DNA of 64,000 nt from Pontibacter oryzae (GTDB lineage Bacteria; Bacteroidota; Bacteroidia; Cytophagales; Hymenobacteraceae). A program made the translations under genes and the position numbers. Positions within the stretch are counted from its first letter, which is position 1. Each line of letters begins with the position of its first letter. Positions 17,764 through 27,019 of this stretch are shown piece after piece. The notes beneath the pieces are model-generated. The model saw only the letters and a program-made list of their open reading frames with translations, was not told the origin of the DNA and searched no databases. Location: contig NZ_QWGE01000001.1 of assembly GCF_003576375.1 (NCBI RefSeq), positions 248,001-312,000 of the forward strand. The letters are read 5' to 3'.

Positions 17764-17851
17764 ATCATCGTTTTTTATAAGAGTGTAAACAATTCTCCAT
17801 ACTTATTTCTCCTGTCTTATACTTTAAGCTGCCGGATCGTAGCAAGTTGTT

Positions 17852-20170
17852 TTACCGAACCGAGGCAGTAGCAAAATCAACTTTCAAAGTACCGGCAGGA
17901 GGCAACGTATATTTCTTCTGCGCTTTCCCGCTTGCGGTAAGTATAACTTCATCAGCGCTCAGCGAACTGATTTGCAGGGTTCCTCCTTCCACATTAAGTT
18001 TCAAATCCTGAGGTGTGTCTAAAGTCAAAATCTGGCCTACAATGTTTATACTTTGGCAGCTGAAAAGCAAAAACTCCTCGCCGCGCGCCAACACATGGGC
18101 TGCCTTTATACTTGTGGTTTTAGAGGTATAATTGCTTGCGAACAACTGCCAATCGCCCAGCTCCTTTGCGGTTGCTTCAATGCGGTTAGAGAAGCCTTTG
18201 TAAGGGCGCAGCACGGTCAGGAAAGTATAATCTTTGGCTGGCTTGGTCTGGTACACGACTCTGTTTTTACCGTTATTGCCGCCCAAGGTGGTACGCTCGA
18301 TTGGCTCCAGTTGCAGGATGTCCAAGCCAGTGGCGTCTCCGAAGTTTGCCCGAGCTAAAACTGGAGCATCTTCCAGCGAATAATTGCCCTGCCATACTTG
18401 CTGGTAGCGGTGTTCAGTCGGGCTCTGGAAGCTGTCTTTCACGATCCAAAAATCATCCTTCAGGTAAATTACCTTGCGGGTATAGCTGATTTGCTGTTTG
18501 TCGTAGCCGTTGTGCGTACCGATGAACAGGTCGTGTTTTTCTGATGGCTGCCATACCTGCACCGTGGCTTTTGGCAGCACAGCGAATTTACCAAAGCCGC
18601 TGCCCCCGGAATTGCCTGCATATTGCTGCCCCTGCGGAATGGAATCTGCCAGCGCCACGTTTTTCACCCACGAGTTTTTGAACAGCTCCAGATCCGGCAG
18701 CGAGTAACGCACCTGGTAATTGGGCAGCAAAGGCACACCAAACGCGTAGGCTTGAACCCCTAAAATATCCCCGTGCTGGTGATCCGGTTTCTGCTTGGAT
18801 ACTCCCGTCGAGATGATCATGTACATATCATTCGGGTTCCAGCCTTCGCGCATTACGTAGTAGCCGGTTTCCGGCAGGGCTGTAGAGGTAAAGGCCGGTT
18901 TTTGCCGCTCGATATTTTGAAGAGACTTTAACTGCTCCCGCGAGGTTAGCCAGTAATACGTACTGCTGATGGCATCCGAGGCGAAGTAGCCGTACGCAGG
19001 ATCGTCGAACAGCAGATAGCCTAGCAGCATGGCCTCCCCTATCTCGTTCTGCGTCGCCCAGGGCTCGTCGGTATCATCCTGCAGCACAGGGGCGTTTTTG
19101 TTCGGAAAAGCGATGGCTGATAAAGCGGTAAACATCCATTGCAGGCTCTCGGACCAGGCGGCATCTACGGGCATGTTGTTGCGCTGCGCCAGCTGGTATA
19201 CCATAAAATAATTGTCGATGTCGCCGATGTGGTAGTGCACGGTGCGCTCAAACTGAAAACCGTCCGGGTTGATTTCCTTTGCCAGGTGCTCGCCGAGTAG
19301 TTTCATCGCATGCGCATACCATACTTTAGATTCTTCCACCTCCGGATAAAGCATGGCAATCATAGCCAGCGCTGTCATGCCCTTAGTTTGGTGGTTGCCA
19401 TACTTGAACTGCTGGTTATCGCGGTACAGGAAAGCTGCGTGTTGCAGAAACGTGCGGATCAGCAAGAGTTGCTCTTCGTCGGAGTAATGCTCGGAGGCCA
19501 GAAAGGCGTGGTGCGCAAAGAGCCAGTTGAGCATGCGGTTCCCGCCCCGGAACGCCTCGTAGGTGCCGTTTCCGTCTTCCAGCGTCTCCACTTTACCTGC
19601 GTTAAACGCCGCGTTCAGCGAGGCCACCTGCTCCGTGAAATAGTTGATGTACTTCTCGTTTCCGGTGATGTAATGGCTGAGCGCCATATCCGGTGCTTTG
19701 TGCTGGCGCGATAAATGGCGCACGGCATACGCACTCACGTCTTCGCCTTTCAGGTTTTTGAAGGGCAGCTTCCATACTGTTTTCGCCGGGTATAGGTCCA
19801 TGTGCGAAGCGGCGTTTACCGGATGGGCCGCCGCTTGTTCCGGGAAGCGGGCCAGGTAATCGCTTAGCCGTTCCTCAAAGTGCTGCCAGTTAAAATAATA
19901 CCGTTCCGCCGCCTTCTGCCTAAAGTATGCCGCCAGTTGCTGCACCGCCTTTTCGCGGTTTTTCTTCCCTCCTTTTTGGTGCAGTTGCAGTGCCTGTGCC
20001 AGCGCCGGGTCCGTTGCCCCCTGCAGCACCTTAAACAGTTCCTGCTCTGTCAACACTTTGTCTGCCGGCACTTTGGGTGTTGCCGCTATAGCAGCAAAAC
20101 TGGCTAAAAGGCAAAGTATAAATAAAGCGCACTTTATACCTGATCGAGTAAAACCTGAAAAGCTATACAT
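17852..20170 (-). CDS. Heparinase II/III-superfamily polysaccharide lyase
   Basis: A 772-residue secreted enzyme with a signal peptide (CALFILCLLASFAAIAA), an alpha/alpha toroid at about 60-420, and a heparinase II/III-type beta-sandwich from about 430. Candidate catalytic residues lie in KYGNHQTKG (N259, H260), FERTVHYH (308-315) and DHQHGD (463-468), which match the Asn/His, Tyr and metal-His arrangement of the superfamily. It is clearly different from the two PL17 enzymes. PL39 alginate lyase is my best guess; PL12, PL15 or PL21-type specificity is not excluded. Last gene of the distal alginate operon. Confidence 0.8.
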   Translation of the reverse strand: MYSFSGFTRSGIKCALFILCLLASFAAIAATPKVPADKVLTEQELFKVLQGATDPALAQALQLHQKGGKKNREKAVQQLAAYFRQKAAERYYFNWQHFEERLSDYLARFPEQAAAHPVNAASHMDLYPAKTVWKLPFKNLKGEDVSAYAVRHLSRQHKAPDMALSHYITGNEKYINYFTEQVASLNAAFNAGKVETLEDGNGTYEAFRGGNRMLNWLFAHHAFLASEHYSDEEQLLLIRTFLQHAAFLYRDNQQFKYGNHQTKGMTALAMIAMLYPEVEESKVWYAHAMKLLGEHLAKEINPDGFQFERTVHYHIGDIDNYFMVYQLAQRNNMPVDAAWSESLQWMFTALSAIAFPNKNAPVLQDDTDEPWATQNEIGEAMLLGYLLFDDPAYGYFASDAISSTYYWLTSREQLKSLQNIERQKPAFTSTALPETGYYVMREGWNPNDMYMIISTGVSKQKPDHQHGDILGVQAYAFGVPLLPNYQVRYSLPDLELFKNSWVKNVALADSIPQGQQYAGNSGGSGFGKFAVLPKATVQVWQPSEKHDLFIGTHNGYDKQQISYTRKVIYLKDDFWIVKDSFQSPTEHRYQQVWQGNYSLEDAPVLARANFGDATGLDILQLEPIERTTLGGNNGKNRVVYQTKPAKDYTFLTVLRPYKGFSNRIEATAKELGDWQLFASNYTSKTTSIKAAHVLARGEEFLLFSCQSINIVGQILTLDTPQDLKLNVEGGTLQISSLSADEVILTASGKAQKKYTLPPAGTLKVDFATASVR

Positions 20171-20206
20171 ATAAAGTTCTTGTTTTCATTTTAAAAAATG
20201 AGGTAG

Positions 20207-22402
20207 CTATAACCTCACCGGCAACTCGCCGCGCAAGCCATACCAATGCGTGCCTTGCCACCGTACTTGTTTTCCATCCAGGTTCACTTCGCAAGGCTCC
20301 GCTGATACCGGCCCTGTTGCCAGCAGCAGCACGCGCTCCTCACCGGAAGCAAGGCGCAACCCAACCGCTATACCTGTAGTGGATTTTGACAGCAACTCCA
20401 CCGCCGCCACCTGTGTACCAGCTTTGGCATGCGGCTCCACCACCGACACAAAAGTATGCTGCTTCGCATGCGGCACCCGAAGCATCAGCCCCGGCTCATG
20501 GCGCAGGTTCTGGTCTGGGTCCGTTGCTCCTATCTGTGTAAAGAGGATTTGTGTTTTGTCTATAGCTGCAGTCGTCAGGGTATAAAATTGCTTCTTGTTC
20601 TGCCAGGTGATTTGTGCCGATCCCTTGCCGGGTTTTGCCTCGGCTTGCAGCAGCAGGTGCTCATAGCCATTGTCCTTGCCCAAAGTAGTTTCGTTGGTTG
20701 CTTTCCGCTCAAAGTTTGTGGCAGCTAATTCCCCTAAATAATAGTAGGGTAAGTCGTACTGGTGCTCGGTATCCGAGGCAAGGTCAAACACATCGAGCAG
20801 CACAGGCTCTTGCAACTGCGTATCCTGGATAAGGGCCACGTAGCGGCTCATCTTCACGCCCGGAACGGCATCGGCTGTGGTGGCTGCAGAAACCTGCACG
20901 GCTGCGTTCTCACTGTTAAAGTATAAAGCCTGCGGGGCCGACTCCTCCGAGCGCTTGATGTCGCCGCCAAAGTGTGATTGCCCATCAACCACCACTGTAT
21001 TGTGCGCCACCGTTTGATGCGCCCAGGTTTTGTTTTCAGCTAGGTAACGGCCGCCGTTCTTCTCCAGGACGTTCACAAAACGTACCGCCCCGTAATCCTG
21101 CAGCACCTCCTGCCCCTTGTCGTAAAGCAAGATAGAGAGCTTATCGTAATGCCCGTGGCTGAGCCCGTGCGCGCTATACTTGAACACGGCACAGGTATGC
21201 TCCGGCGCAGCGCCGCTCCGCAAAATACCAATACCCCCATCATTTCCCTGCGCACCGTCGCGTACTGCCATCGAGCGCCAGTTAAAAGGTACAGCTTCTC
21301 CTTTGCTTAAGGCAGCGGCCACCGCTACGCCTTCCGCTGTCAGGATGACGCGCTGCTGCATGTTGGCAATGCTCAACAGCTCCGGCTGGCCTGTGTAACC
21401 ATACACCAAATCCACAGCATACACCAGTTCTTCGGTCGTCAGGTTCTCTCCTTTAATGGCATCATTCATCGGGAAAAAATCGTCGTTATAAGTGAGTTGC
21501 AGCGTTGTTTGCACGGCCTTCACCAGCACGCTGTCGCGGTAGGCAAAGGGTTGATATTTGGGTTGGTGCTGCGCAATGGCTTTGCCGAAAAGCACAAAAG
21601 GCATCATAGCATAACGCTGGTAATAAGGTCCTTCGGTATAGTAACCATCCGGGGAGAAAAGCTGATCTAGCTGCGCAAAAAAGCCGCCTTTGCCATCTTT
21701 TCCTAACCCGTACAATGATTTCTGCACCAATTCCTGATCGCCCAGCACATAGCCTGTCATACCCACCGCGGCCACCGCCCAAGTACCGTGGTTATGAATG
21801 CGGTTAAAAGAGTAGGCAGACTCTTCAGACAGGAACTTCGTCATCGGGTAGAAAAGCTGTTTGTTCAGCGTGTTCCGGTCCTCGGGGCTCAGCCAAGTAT
21901 AAATGCAATCGTAGGCTTGGATAGTGTGCACCAGCCACACGCAATCGTTCAGGCTTTGCCAGAAAAGCTTGCCGGGTGTTTTAGAAGTTGCCTCCGGGTG
22001 AAGCGGTAAAATCGGGTAAATTTTAGCGTAAGCCAGCAGCATGTCCCGGATATAGCGGGCGTAACGTTCGTCTTTGGTCACCTGGTACACGATGCCCGCC
22101 GCCTGCATGGTTTTGTAGTTTTTCTGGTGCTGTTTATGGGTATGCCCGCCGGCGGGGTCGCGCGGAAATGGCACGTCCATTTTCGCCTTCAGCGCTTTGT
22201 CGACCTCTTTTTTCAGTTGGGCATACGATTGGTCCAGCAAAGGATAACGGCCCAGGCTTTCCTTTATCTGCCGCGCGCCCTGCTCCGTCAGCAGCAACGA
22301 CGGGTGAGCCGTTTTGACTTTTGATGACTTCTGCGCCAGGCCCTGTTGCCACAACAGCAAACAGCAAATACAGAAAAGCTTTATGCTATACTTTAAATTC
22401 AT
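20207..22402 (-). CDS. PL17 alginate lyase (oligoalginate lyase), copy 1
   Basis: A 731-residue enzyme that would release unsaturated uronate monomers from alginate oligosaccharides exolytically. It has a signal peptide (FCICCLLLWQQGLAQ), an alginate_lyase toroid at about 60-300 and a heparinase II/III C-terminal domain. Residues N204/H205 (RIHNHGTW), Y261 (TEGPYYQRY), H416 (SHGHYDKL) and Y453 (GRYLAENKTW) match the Asn, His, Tyr, metal-His and Tyr set described for the PL17 enzyme Alg17C, at a constant offset of three. It lies 36 bp before the heparinase-type lyase and is a paralogue of 34769-36985. Confidence 0.93.
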   Translation of the reverse strand: MNLKYSIKLFCICCLLLWQQGLAQKSSKVKTAHPSLLLTEQGARQIKESLGRYPLLDQSYAQLKKEVDKALKAKMDVPFPRDPAGGHTHKQHQKNYKTMQAAGIVYQVTKDERYARYIRDMLLAYAKIYPILPLHPEATSKTPGKLFWQSLNDCVWLVHTIQAYDCIYTWLSPEDRNTLNKQLFYPMTKFLSEESAYSFNRIHNHGTWAVAAVGMTGYVLGDQELVQKSLYGLGKDGKGGFFAQLDQLFSPDGYYTEGPYYQRYAMMPFVLFGKAIAQHQPKYQPFAYRDSVLVKAVQTTLQLTYNDDFFPMNDAIKGENLTTEELVYAVDLVYGYTGQPELLSIANMQQRVILTAEGVAVAAALSKGEAVPFNWRSMAVRDGAQGNDGGIGILRSGAAPEHTCAVFKYSAHGLSHGHYDKLSILLYDKGQEVLQDYGAVRFVNVLEKNGGRYLAENKTWAHQTVAHNTVVVDGQSHFGGDIKRSEESAPQALYFNSENAAVQVSAATTADAVPGVKMSRYVALIQDTQLQEPVLLDVFDLASDTEHQYDLPYYYLGELAATNFERKATNETTLGKDNGYEHLLLQAEAKPGKGSAQITWQNKKQFYTLTTAAIDKTQILFTQIGATDPDQNLRHEPGLMLRVPHAKQHTFVSVVEPHAKAGTQVAAVELLSKSTTGIAVGLRLASGEERVLLLATGPVSAEPCEVNLDGKQVRWQGTHWYGLRGELPVRL

Positions 22403-22455
22403 AATGGCTTGGGTGAGAAATCGGGTTTATACTTTAACTGGTCTTGAAACTGCTT

Positions 22456-23796
22456 TTACAGCGTGGGGCGCAGCCACTCCGGGCCTACAGCGTCGAGGCT
22501 TACAGGCAGTTCCCGATCCGGTGTGCCTTTCACTTTCCAGAGACCGTTTTTGCCTTTCACAAAGGTTTGTTTGTTTCTGGTAAAGCCCTCCACCGGTGTA
22601 GGCACGCCGATGGTGTACTTGTTATTGCGGAAGGTAATGCCGGGCAAGGGGTTTTCCATTTCGTACACCACCTTGCCGGTGGGATTGTAGTAAGTGTTGT
22701 CGGCGATGAGGGTGCGCTCTGGCAGAAGGGTTTGCTTTGCTCTGCTTCCCACGCCCAGTTGCCAGGGGCTGCAAAACACAAACGTATTGTCTTTGATAGT
22801 GACATCGCGCACCTGGTGGTAGCCGTTCAGCGGAGAATTGATAATGCCATTCATCACCACCAAACTGGACTTGTTCTCGCTGCCATTCAGTTCCTGCAGA
22901 AAGTTGCCGTATACCTGGTGGCCTTGATTGATGACACGTATGCCGCCGGTGCCCTTCACTCTGTTCCCAATAAACACATTGTCACGGATGATGTTATTGT
23001 TGCCGTGGCGCAGCACTACCGAGCCCTGCGACTCATAGAACACATTCTGCTGAATCACATTTTCCGCTGATTTGATGGAGATGATCTCTGCCTCACCATC
23101 GCAACGGTAAAAGTAGTTCTGCTCCACTACCGTTTGTGAGCGGTGCATCGAGTGGTCCGAAGTGCCTATGCGGATTGTTTCGCCACCGTTTTTGCCCAGC
23201 GCGGGCCGGTGCCCAAAATAGTTATGGTCGATGCGGTGCTTGTTTTCGAGGCTAGCCGAGTCGCTGAGCCATACCACCAGCGTGGTGCCCTCGCTTTTCT
23301 TGCCTTCCAGCAGGTTATGGTCGAAGCGATTGTGCTTGCCATAGATGTTCACCCACTTCTCGTCTGCGCCCACATTGCTGTAATCCTGAATCACGCAGTT
23401 GGTGACGCGGCAGTTGTTGGCCACTGTTTTAGAGTCTTTGCGGAAGGAAATCACCGTGTTAGAAGGCGCCATCCCATTTTTAAAATGTAGGCCGTTTACT
23501 TCCAGAAACTCCCCGGCTATCCGGATTTCGCTCTGGCCGCTCAGGATCACTTTTCCCTTTTCCTGAGCTGTGAGCACGATAGGCATTTCTGCTTTGCCTT
23601 GTCCCTCGAAAAGTATGGATACGTTTTCCCATTGCCCGTTGGCCATCACCAGTGTGTCGCCGGGCTTGGCCCTGGCAATAGCTGCTTTCAGTTCTGCCTG
23701 GTTTTTCACGAGTGTACTTGTGGCGCGGGGTGTCCAGGCACTACTCAGGCTAAGCGTGAGCAGTAACATTATTAAAACAGCGCTATTATTTCTCAT
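22456..23796 (-). CDS. PL6 alginate lyase, single domain
   Basis: A 446-residue parallel beta-helix enzyme of the chondroitinase B/PL6 family. Signal peptide at 1-21. The catalytic Lys/Arg pair K242 (EIISIKSAEN) and R263 (VVLRHGNNN) is 21 residues apart, the spacing known from PL6 alginate lyases. The calcium-site region HRIDHNYFGHRPALGKNGGE precedes it. It would cleave polyG or polyMG blocks by beta-elimination. Its 54-bp gap to the PL17 gene indicates co-transcription. It corresponds to the N-terminal domain of the 792-residue PL6 at 36989-39367. Confidence 0.92.
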   Translation of the reverse strand: MRNNSAVLIMLLLTLSLSSAWTPRATSTLVKNQAELKAAIARAKPGDTLVMANGQWENVSILFEGQGKAEMPIVLTAQEKGKVILSGQSEIRIAGEFLEVNGLHFKNGMAPSNTVISFRKDSKTVANNCRVTNCVIQDYSNVGADEKWVNIYGKHNRFDHNLLEGKKSEGTTLVVWLSDSASLENKHRIDHNYFGHRPALGKNGGETIRIGTSDHSMHRSQTVVEQNYFYRCDGEAEIISIKSAENVIQQNVFYESQGSVVLRHGNNNIIRDNVFIGNRVKGTGGIRVINQGHQVYGNFLQELNGSENKSSLVVMNGIINSPLNGYHQVRDVTIKDNTFVFCSPWQLGVGSRAKQTLLPERTLIADNTYYNPTGKVVYEMENPLPGITFRNNKYTIGVPTPVEGFTRNKQTFVKGKNGLWKVKGTPDRELPVSLDAVGPEWLRPTL

Positions 23797-23870
23797 GGGT
23801 ATTCTCTGTCTTATACTTTTATTGCGATGCTATACTTTAGATTCTATCTTTCCTTAAACTGCCGGATCAC

Positions 23871-23946
23871 AAAAAAGCACCGGTTAACCCGTAGCCTATA
23901 CTTGTTGGGCAAGTAAGCAGACTGGCTAACCGGTGCGGGAATAGGA
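23871..23946 (-). terminator. Intra-operon terminator/attenuator hairpin
   Basis: GCACCGGTTAACC (23877-23889) pairs with GGCTAACCGGTGC (23934-23946) with one G-U-type mismatch. On the minus strand the stem is followed directly by six T. It lies 14 nt after the stop of the glycan-binding protein gene and upstream of the lyase genes, inside the presumed operon. It would let the SusC/SusD/binding-protein part be expressed more strongly than the enzymes. Confidence 0.7.
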
Positions 23947-23960
23947 ATTTTGGCTATCAG

Positions 23961-25439
23961 TTAAAAAGAATCTGTCATGTCTACTGCGCCGATGCCTGTC
24001 AGCACTTTATCAGTAATCGAAATCCAATCCATATTAGCTTCAAGCGGCACATTCTGCTGGCTATCCACTAAGAAGTTTACACGCATATAGCTGTCGGCTG
24101 ATACGGCAGACTCAGTTACGGACGGTGCCAGATCCTTCAGACGAACGGCAATCAGCGCCCATTTTTTTCCATCTTCTCCAAATACTTCTTTATACTTCTC
24201 TGGGCTCAAGTCCTTTAACTTAAGTGAGTAGCTGTCATTTTTGGTAAGGTAGATTTTGATTGTTGGTGTGGTGTTATTTACGTGAAGCCAGAAGTGCAAC
24301 ACCGGCTGGCCGCTAGCGTTGTTCGTGTACATGCTCTTCCAGGAGCTATTAGTCTGCTTATCGAAACGGATATACGTAATCGAGCTACCGCCTGCGTCGC
24401 CGGCTGCATCAAACATCTTCAGGTGGTAGTAAGCGTTACCTGCCGGGAAGGCCGGCTGCGCTACTGTGCCGTTGATGGTGCTGCTAACAGTATGTGCTGA
24501 CTTGCCAATAGTGACAGCCGAGAGACTTTGATCCTCAAAATCGAAGTAGGTTTCTACGGCGCTGGCAATGTAGGCTACCGGGTTCTCAACCACCTGCTGC
24601 TGCCCGTTGTTAGTATACTGCAGCTTAAGGGATGTATTGGCAGTAGCCCCACCTGATGCAACAAACGTGAGGGCTCCGGCCTGCTTATCTGTTATAGTGG
24701 CTTCTGTGGCGCCAACAAACACCTTTTCCACCATATTCATATTCTGACCTTCCAGCGAATAACTTTTCCCTTTTATGATGAGTGGCGTCCAGTTGCTAAC
24801 ACGCGGAGACGGCGTTATCACCTGTATTCCAGATTTCACGGATACCTTCTCGCTGCCCGATGGCGTGAAGTAAGTATAGGAAACATCCACCACCTGATCG
24901 TTAGAGAATAAAGGAACCAGCACAGCAATGGAGGCGCCACGCTGGTAAATAATGCTTGCCTCCTTTTCACCGAAAAGCACCTTATCAACTACATTTAGCT
25001 TTGTGCCGCCAAGAACAACCACCTCATTGGCAAAGAGCTCCTCCTTAATATCGGACAGCTCCAATTGCACTGCAGGGGTTGGGTAATTGATCTGCAGTGT
25101 ACCTTCCGAAGTTCCGTCTTTTTTAGCGGATGTAAGCACCCTGACCTTTCCGCTTTTGGCCTGCGGTGCCACCTGCACTACCAGTTCATTGCTATTTACG
25201 CGGCGATAGATCGGGCTTAGCACGCCACCAATATACACGCTGTCTACAAAGTTCAAGTTCTCGCCGTAGACTGTCACCAGTCCTTTTACGTCTGCTGCTG
25301 CCGGCTCGAACGACGAGATCACCGGGCTTACGCCTTTTATTTCTTCCAATGTTTGGTCTACTTCCTCGCCATAGCAGGAGGTCATGAGCACCAGTACCAC
25401 CAGGAACTGGAGTAACCTATTATATGATAGCTGTAACAT
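23961..25439 (-). CDS. Surface glycan-binding lipoprotein with IPT/TIG domains
   Basis: A 492-residue protein directly downstream of SusD, the SusE/SusF-like position. It is a lipoprotein, with signal sequence and lipobox VLVLMTSC (C22). Two or three IPT/TIG-like immunoglobulin folds are seen at about 38-285 (for example ISSFEPAAADVKGLVTVYGE). The C-terminal ~200 residues form a beta-sandwich-like module starting TYFDFEDQSLSAV and rich in aromatics, the likely alginate-binding part. No catalytic residues. It probably presents polysaccharide at the cell surface to the lyases and the SusCD channel. Confidence 0.85.
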   Translation of the reverse strand: MLQLSYNRLLQFLVVLVLMTSCYGEEVDQTLEEIKGVSPVISSFEPAAADVKGLVTVYGENLNFVDSVYIGGVLSPIYRRVNSNELVVQVAPQAKSGKVRVLTSAKKDGTSEGTLQINYPTPAVQLELSDIKEELFANEVVVLGGTKLNVVDKVLFGEKEASIIYQRGASIAVLVPLFSNDQVVDVSYTYFTPSGSEKVSVKSGIQVITPSPRVSNWTPLIIKGKSYSLEGQNMNMVEKVFVGATEATITDKQAGALTFVASGGATANTSLKLQYTNNGQQQVVENPVAYIASAVETYFDFEDQSLSAVTIGKSAHTVSSTINGTVAQPAFPAGNAYYHLKMFDAAGDAGGSSITYIRFDKQTNSSWKSMYTNNASGQPVLHFWLHVNNTTPTIKIYLTKNDSYSLKLKDLSPEKYKEVFGEDGKKWALIAVRLKDLAPSVTESAVSADSYMRVNFLVDSQQNVPLEANMDWISITDKVLTGIGAVDMTDSF

Positions 25440-25498
25440 GCTGTTTATACTTTACTTGTGACGATATATTTTGTGATTCCGAATGGCTTGCGCCAGCC

Positions 25499-27007
25499 TT
25501 AATACCCGATATTTTGGGTGATTCGAGGGTTTACATCCAACTCAAACTGCGGAATAGGCAATACGAGCTGCCAATCTGAAATAGGGCCAGTTGCAAAGAA
25601 TCCCTGATCCGGGTTATTATAGTATGGCTCGGTTTGGAAGTGCGTGTTCATTACTGATTTCGCCAACCCAAGGCGCAGCAAATCGAACCAGCGCTGGTTC
25701 TCGAAGGCGAACTCTAATCTTCGCTCTTTCGCCAAGGCCAGTACAAAGTCATAGTAGTTTCCGGCATTCATGGCAGAGTACGGTTCGCTTCCGGGCATAG
25801 CACGCCTGTGCACCTGGTTTAGGTATCCGATTGCCTCCTCCGTTGGGGCACCGTTATTTTCGTTAATTGCTTCAGCTAATAGCAGTAGCACATCAGAATA
25901 ACGCAGGATAGGCCAATCGTTCTCGGCATCCTCGGCTACGGCAAACTTGGAGAGGAATTTAGTAACGAAGTTTATGTTTGTAACTTTACCGCTTTTACCA
26001 ACCCAGCTTTGAGCCATTGAAGCCTCTTTCCTAGCGGCGTCTCCTTCATCGATAAAAGCATTCGTGATACTTTCGGTTGGATAGTTATACTCTTCACCAT
26101 CTCCTGTTACTACATAGTTCTCGCTATTGTCTGGGCCGAAAAGATTTGCAAATGGAGAGCCCAGCCCTACGTTGCCGGAGGTATAGCGCACGGCAAATAA
26201 AATCTCGCTGCTGTACTCGTTGCTGATACTGAACACCGAAGCATAGCTGCTCTGAAGATTATACTTACCTACAATCTCGCGCAGTAGGCTTTCGGCTTTC
26301 TCTACATCTCCAGGGCCTTTTGCTGTGAGAAGCGCCTTTGCCCAAAGTGCCTGTGCCGCCCATTTGGTTACGCGCCCTTTGGCTACGTTGGTTTGCAGCA
26401 TGCCTGTAGCCAGTTCCAGATCATTAAGCAGAAATGCATATACCTCTGCCTCGGTGCTGCGCTGGTAATTTTTACCGATGGCTTCCTCCCCTGTCATGGA
26501 GTTTTCTGTGATAAACACGCCGCCCCACAGTCTCACCAGGTTAAAGTACGCCAAAGCTCGCATAAAGCGCGCTTCACCCTCGTACTGCCCACGAAGCGTT
26601 GGGTCTGCTACCACCTCGATGTGGTCCAGCACGTCGTTAGAAAGCGCGATGGTGCGGTATGCGGCACGCCAGTAATTTTCCACATACTCGTTCAGTGGGT
26701 TTACCACAAAGCGGTCTAGGTCACGCACCGTGGTATGGCGGGCCACACTGGCGCTTGGCGTTATGGTTGTGTTATCGGAGCGAATCTCCGTGAGGGCCCA
26801 TTCATGCTCCATTAAGCCATGCAGGCTGTTGTAGGTGGCGATTAGGGCTTGGTTTATGTCTTGTGCGTTTTGGTAAAAACCGCCTTCTTCCACTTCGGAG
26901 ATCGGGCGCAGGTCCAGTTGGTCCTCGCAGGAAGAAACAAAGCAGGTGGCTGCTACCAATGACAGGCTCAGGCCTGTACGCTTTAAAATTGTATGGATAG
27001 TTCTCAT
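25499..27007 (-). CDS. susD: SusD/RagB family nutrient-binding lipoprotein
   Basis: A 502-residue SusD-like outer-membrane lipoprotein (lipobox CFVSSC, C27). Helical TPR-like repeats run through the middle, with family segments RFMRALAYFNLVRLWGGV and RYSDVLLLLAEAIN. The C-terminus carries the conserved ENQRWFDLLRLG and PIPQFELDVNPRITQN motifs. It forms the lid over the SusC channel and captures alginate oligosaccharides. It starts 12 bp after the SusC stop. Confidence 0.96.
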   Translation of the reverse strand: MRTIHTILKRTGLSLSLVAATCFVSSCEDQLDLRPISEVEEGGFYQNAQDINQALIATYNSLHGLMEHEWALTEIRSDNTTITPSASVARHTTVRDLDRFVVNPLNEYVENYWRAAYRTIALSNDVLDHIEVVADPTLRGQYEGEARFMRALAYFNLVRLWGGVFITENSMTGEEAIGKNYQRSTEAEVYAFLLNDLELATGMLQTNVAKGRVTKWAAQALWAKALLTAKGPGDVEKAESLLREIVGKYNLQSSYASVFSISNEYSSEILFAVRYTSGNVGLGSPFANLFGPDNSENYVVTGDGEEYNYPTESITNAFIDEGDAARKEASMAQSWVGKSGKVTNINFVTKFLSKFAVAEDAENDWPILRYSDVLLLLAEAINENNGAPTEEAIGYLNQVHRRAMPGSEPYSAMNAGNYYDFVLALAKERRLEFAFENQRWFDLLRLGLAKSVMNTHFQTEPYYNNPDQGFFATGPISDWQLVLPIPQFELDVNPRITQNIGY

Positions 27008-27019
27008 TTTCTTTGCAGC

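Noticed and set aside
22444..23070. 208-residue plus-strand frame inside the PL6 gene
   Set aside because: It is antisense to a PL6 enzyme with an intact catalytic Lys/Arg pair; the long frame is a by-product of codon use.
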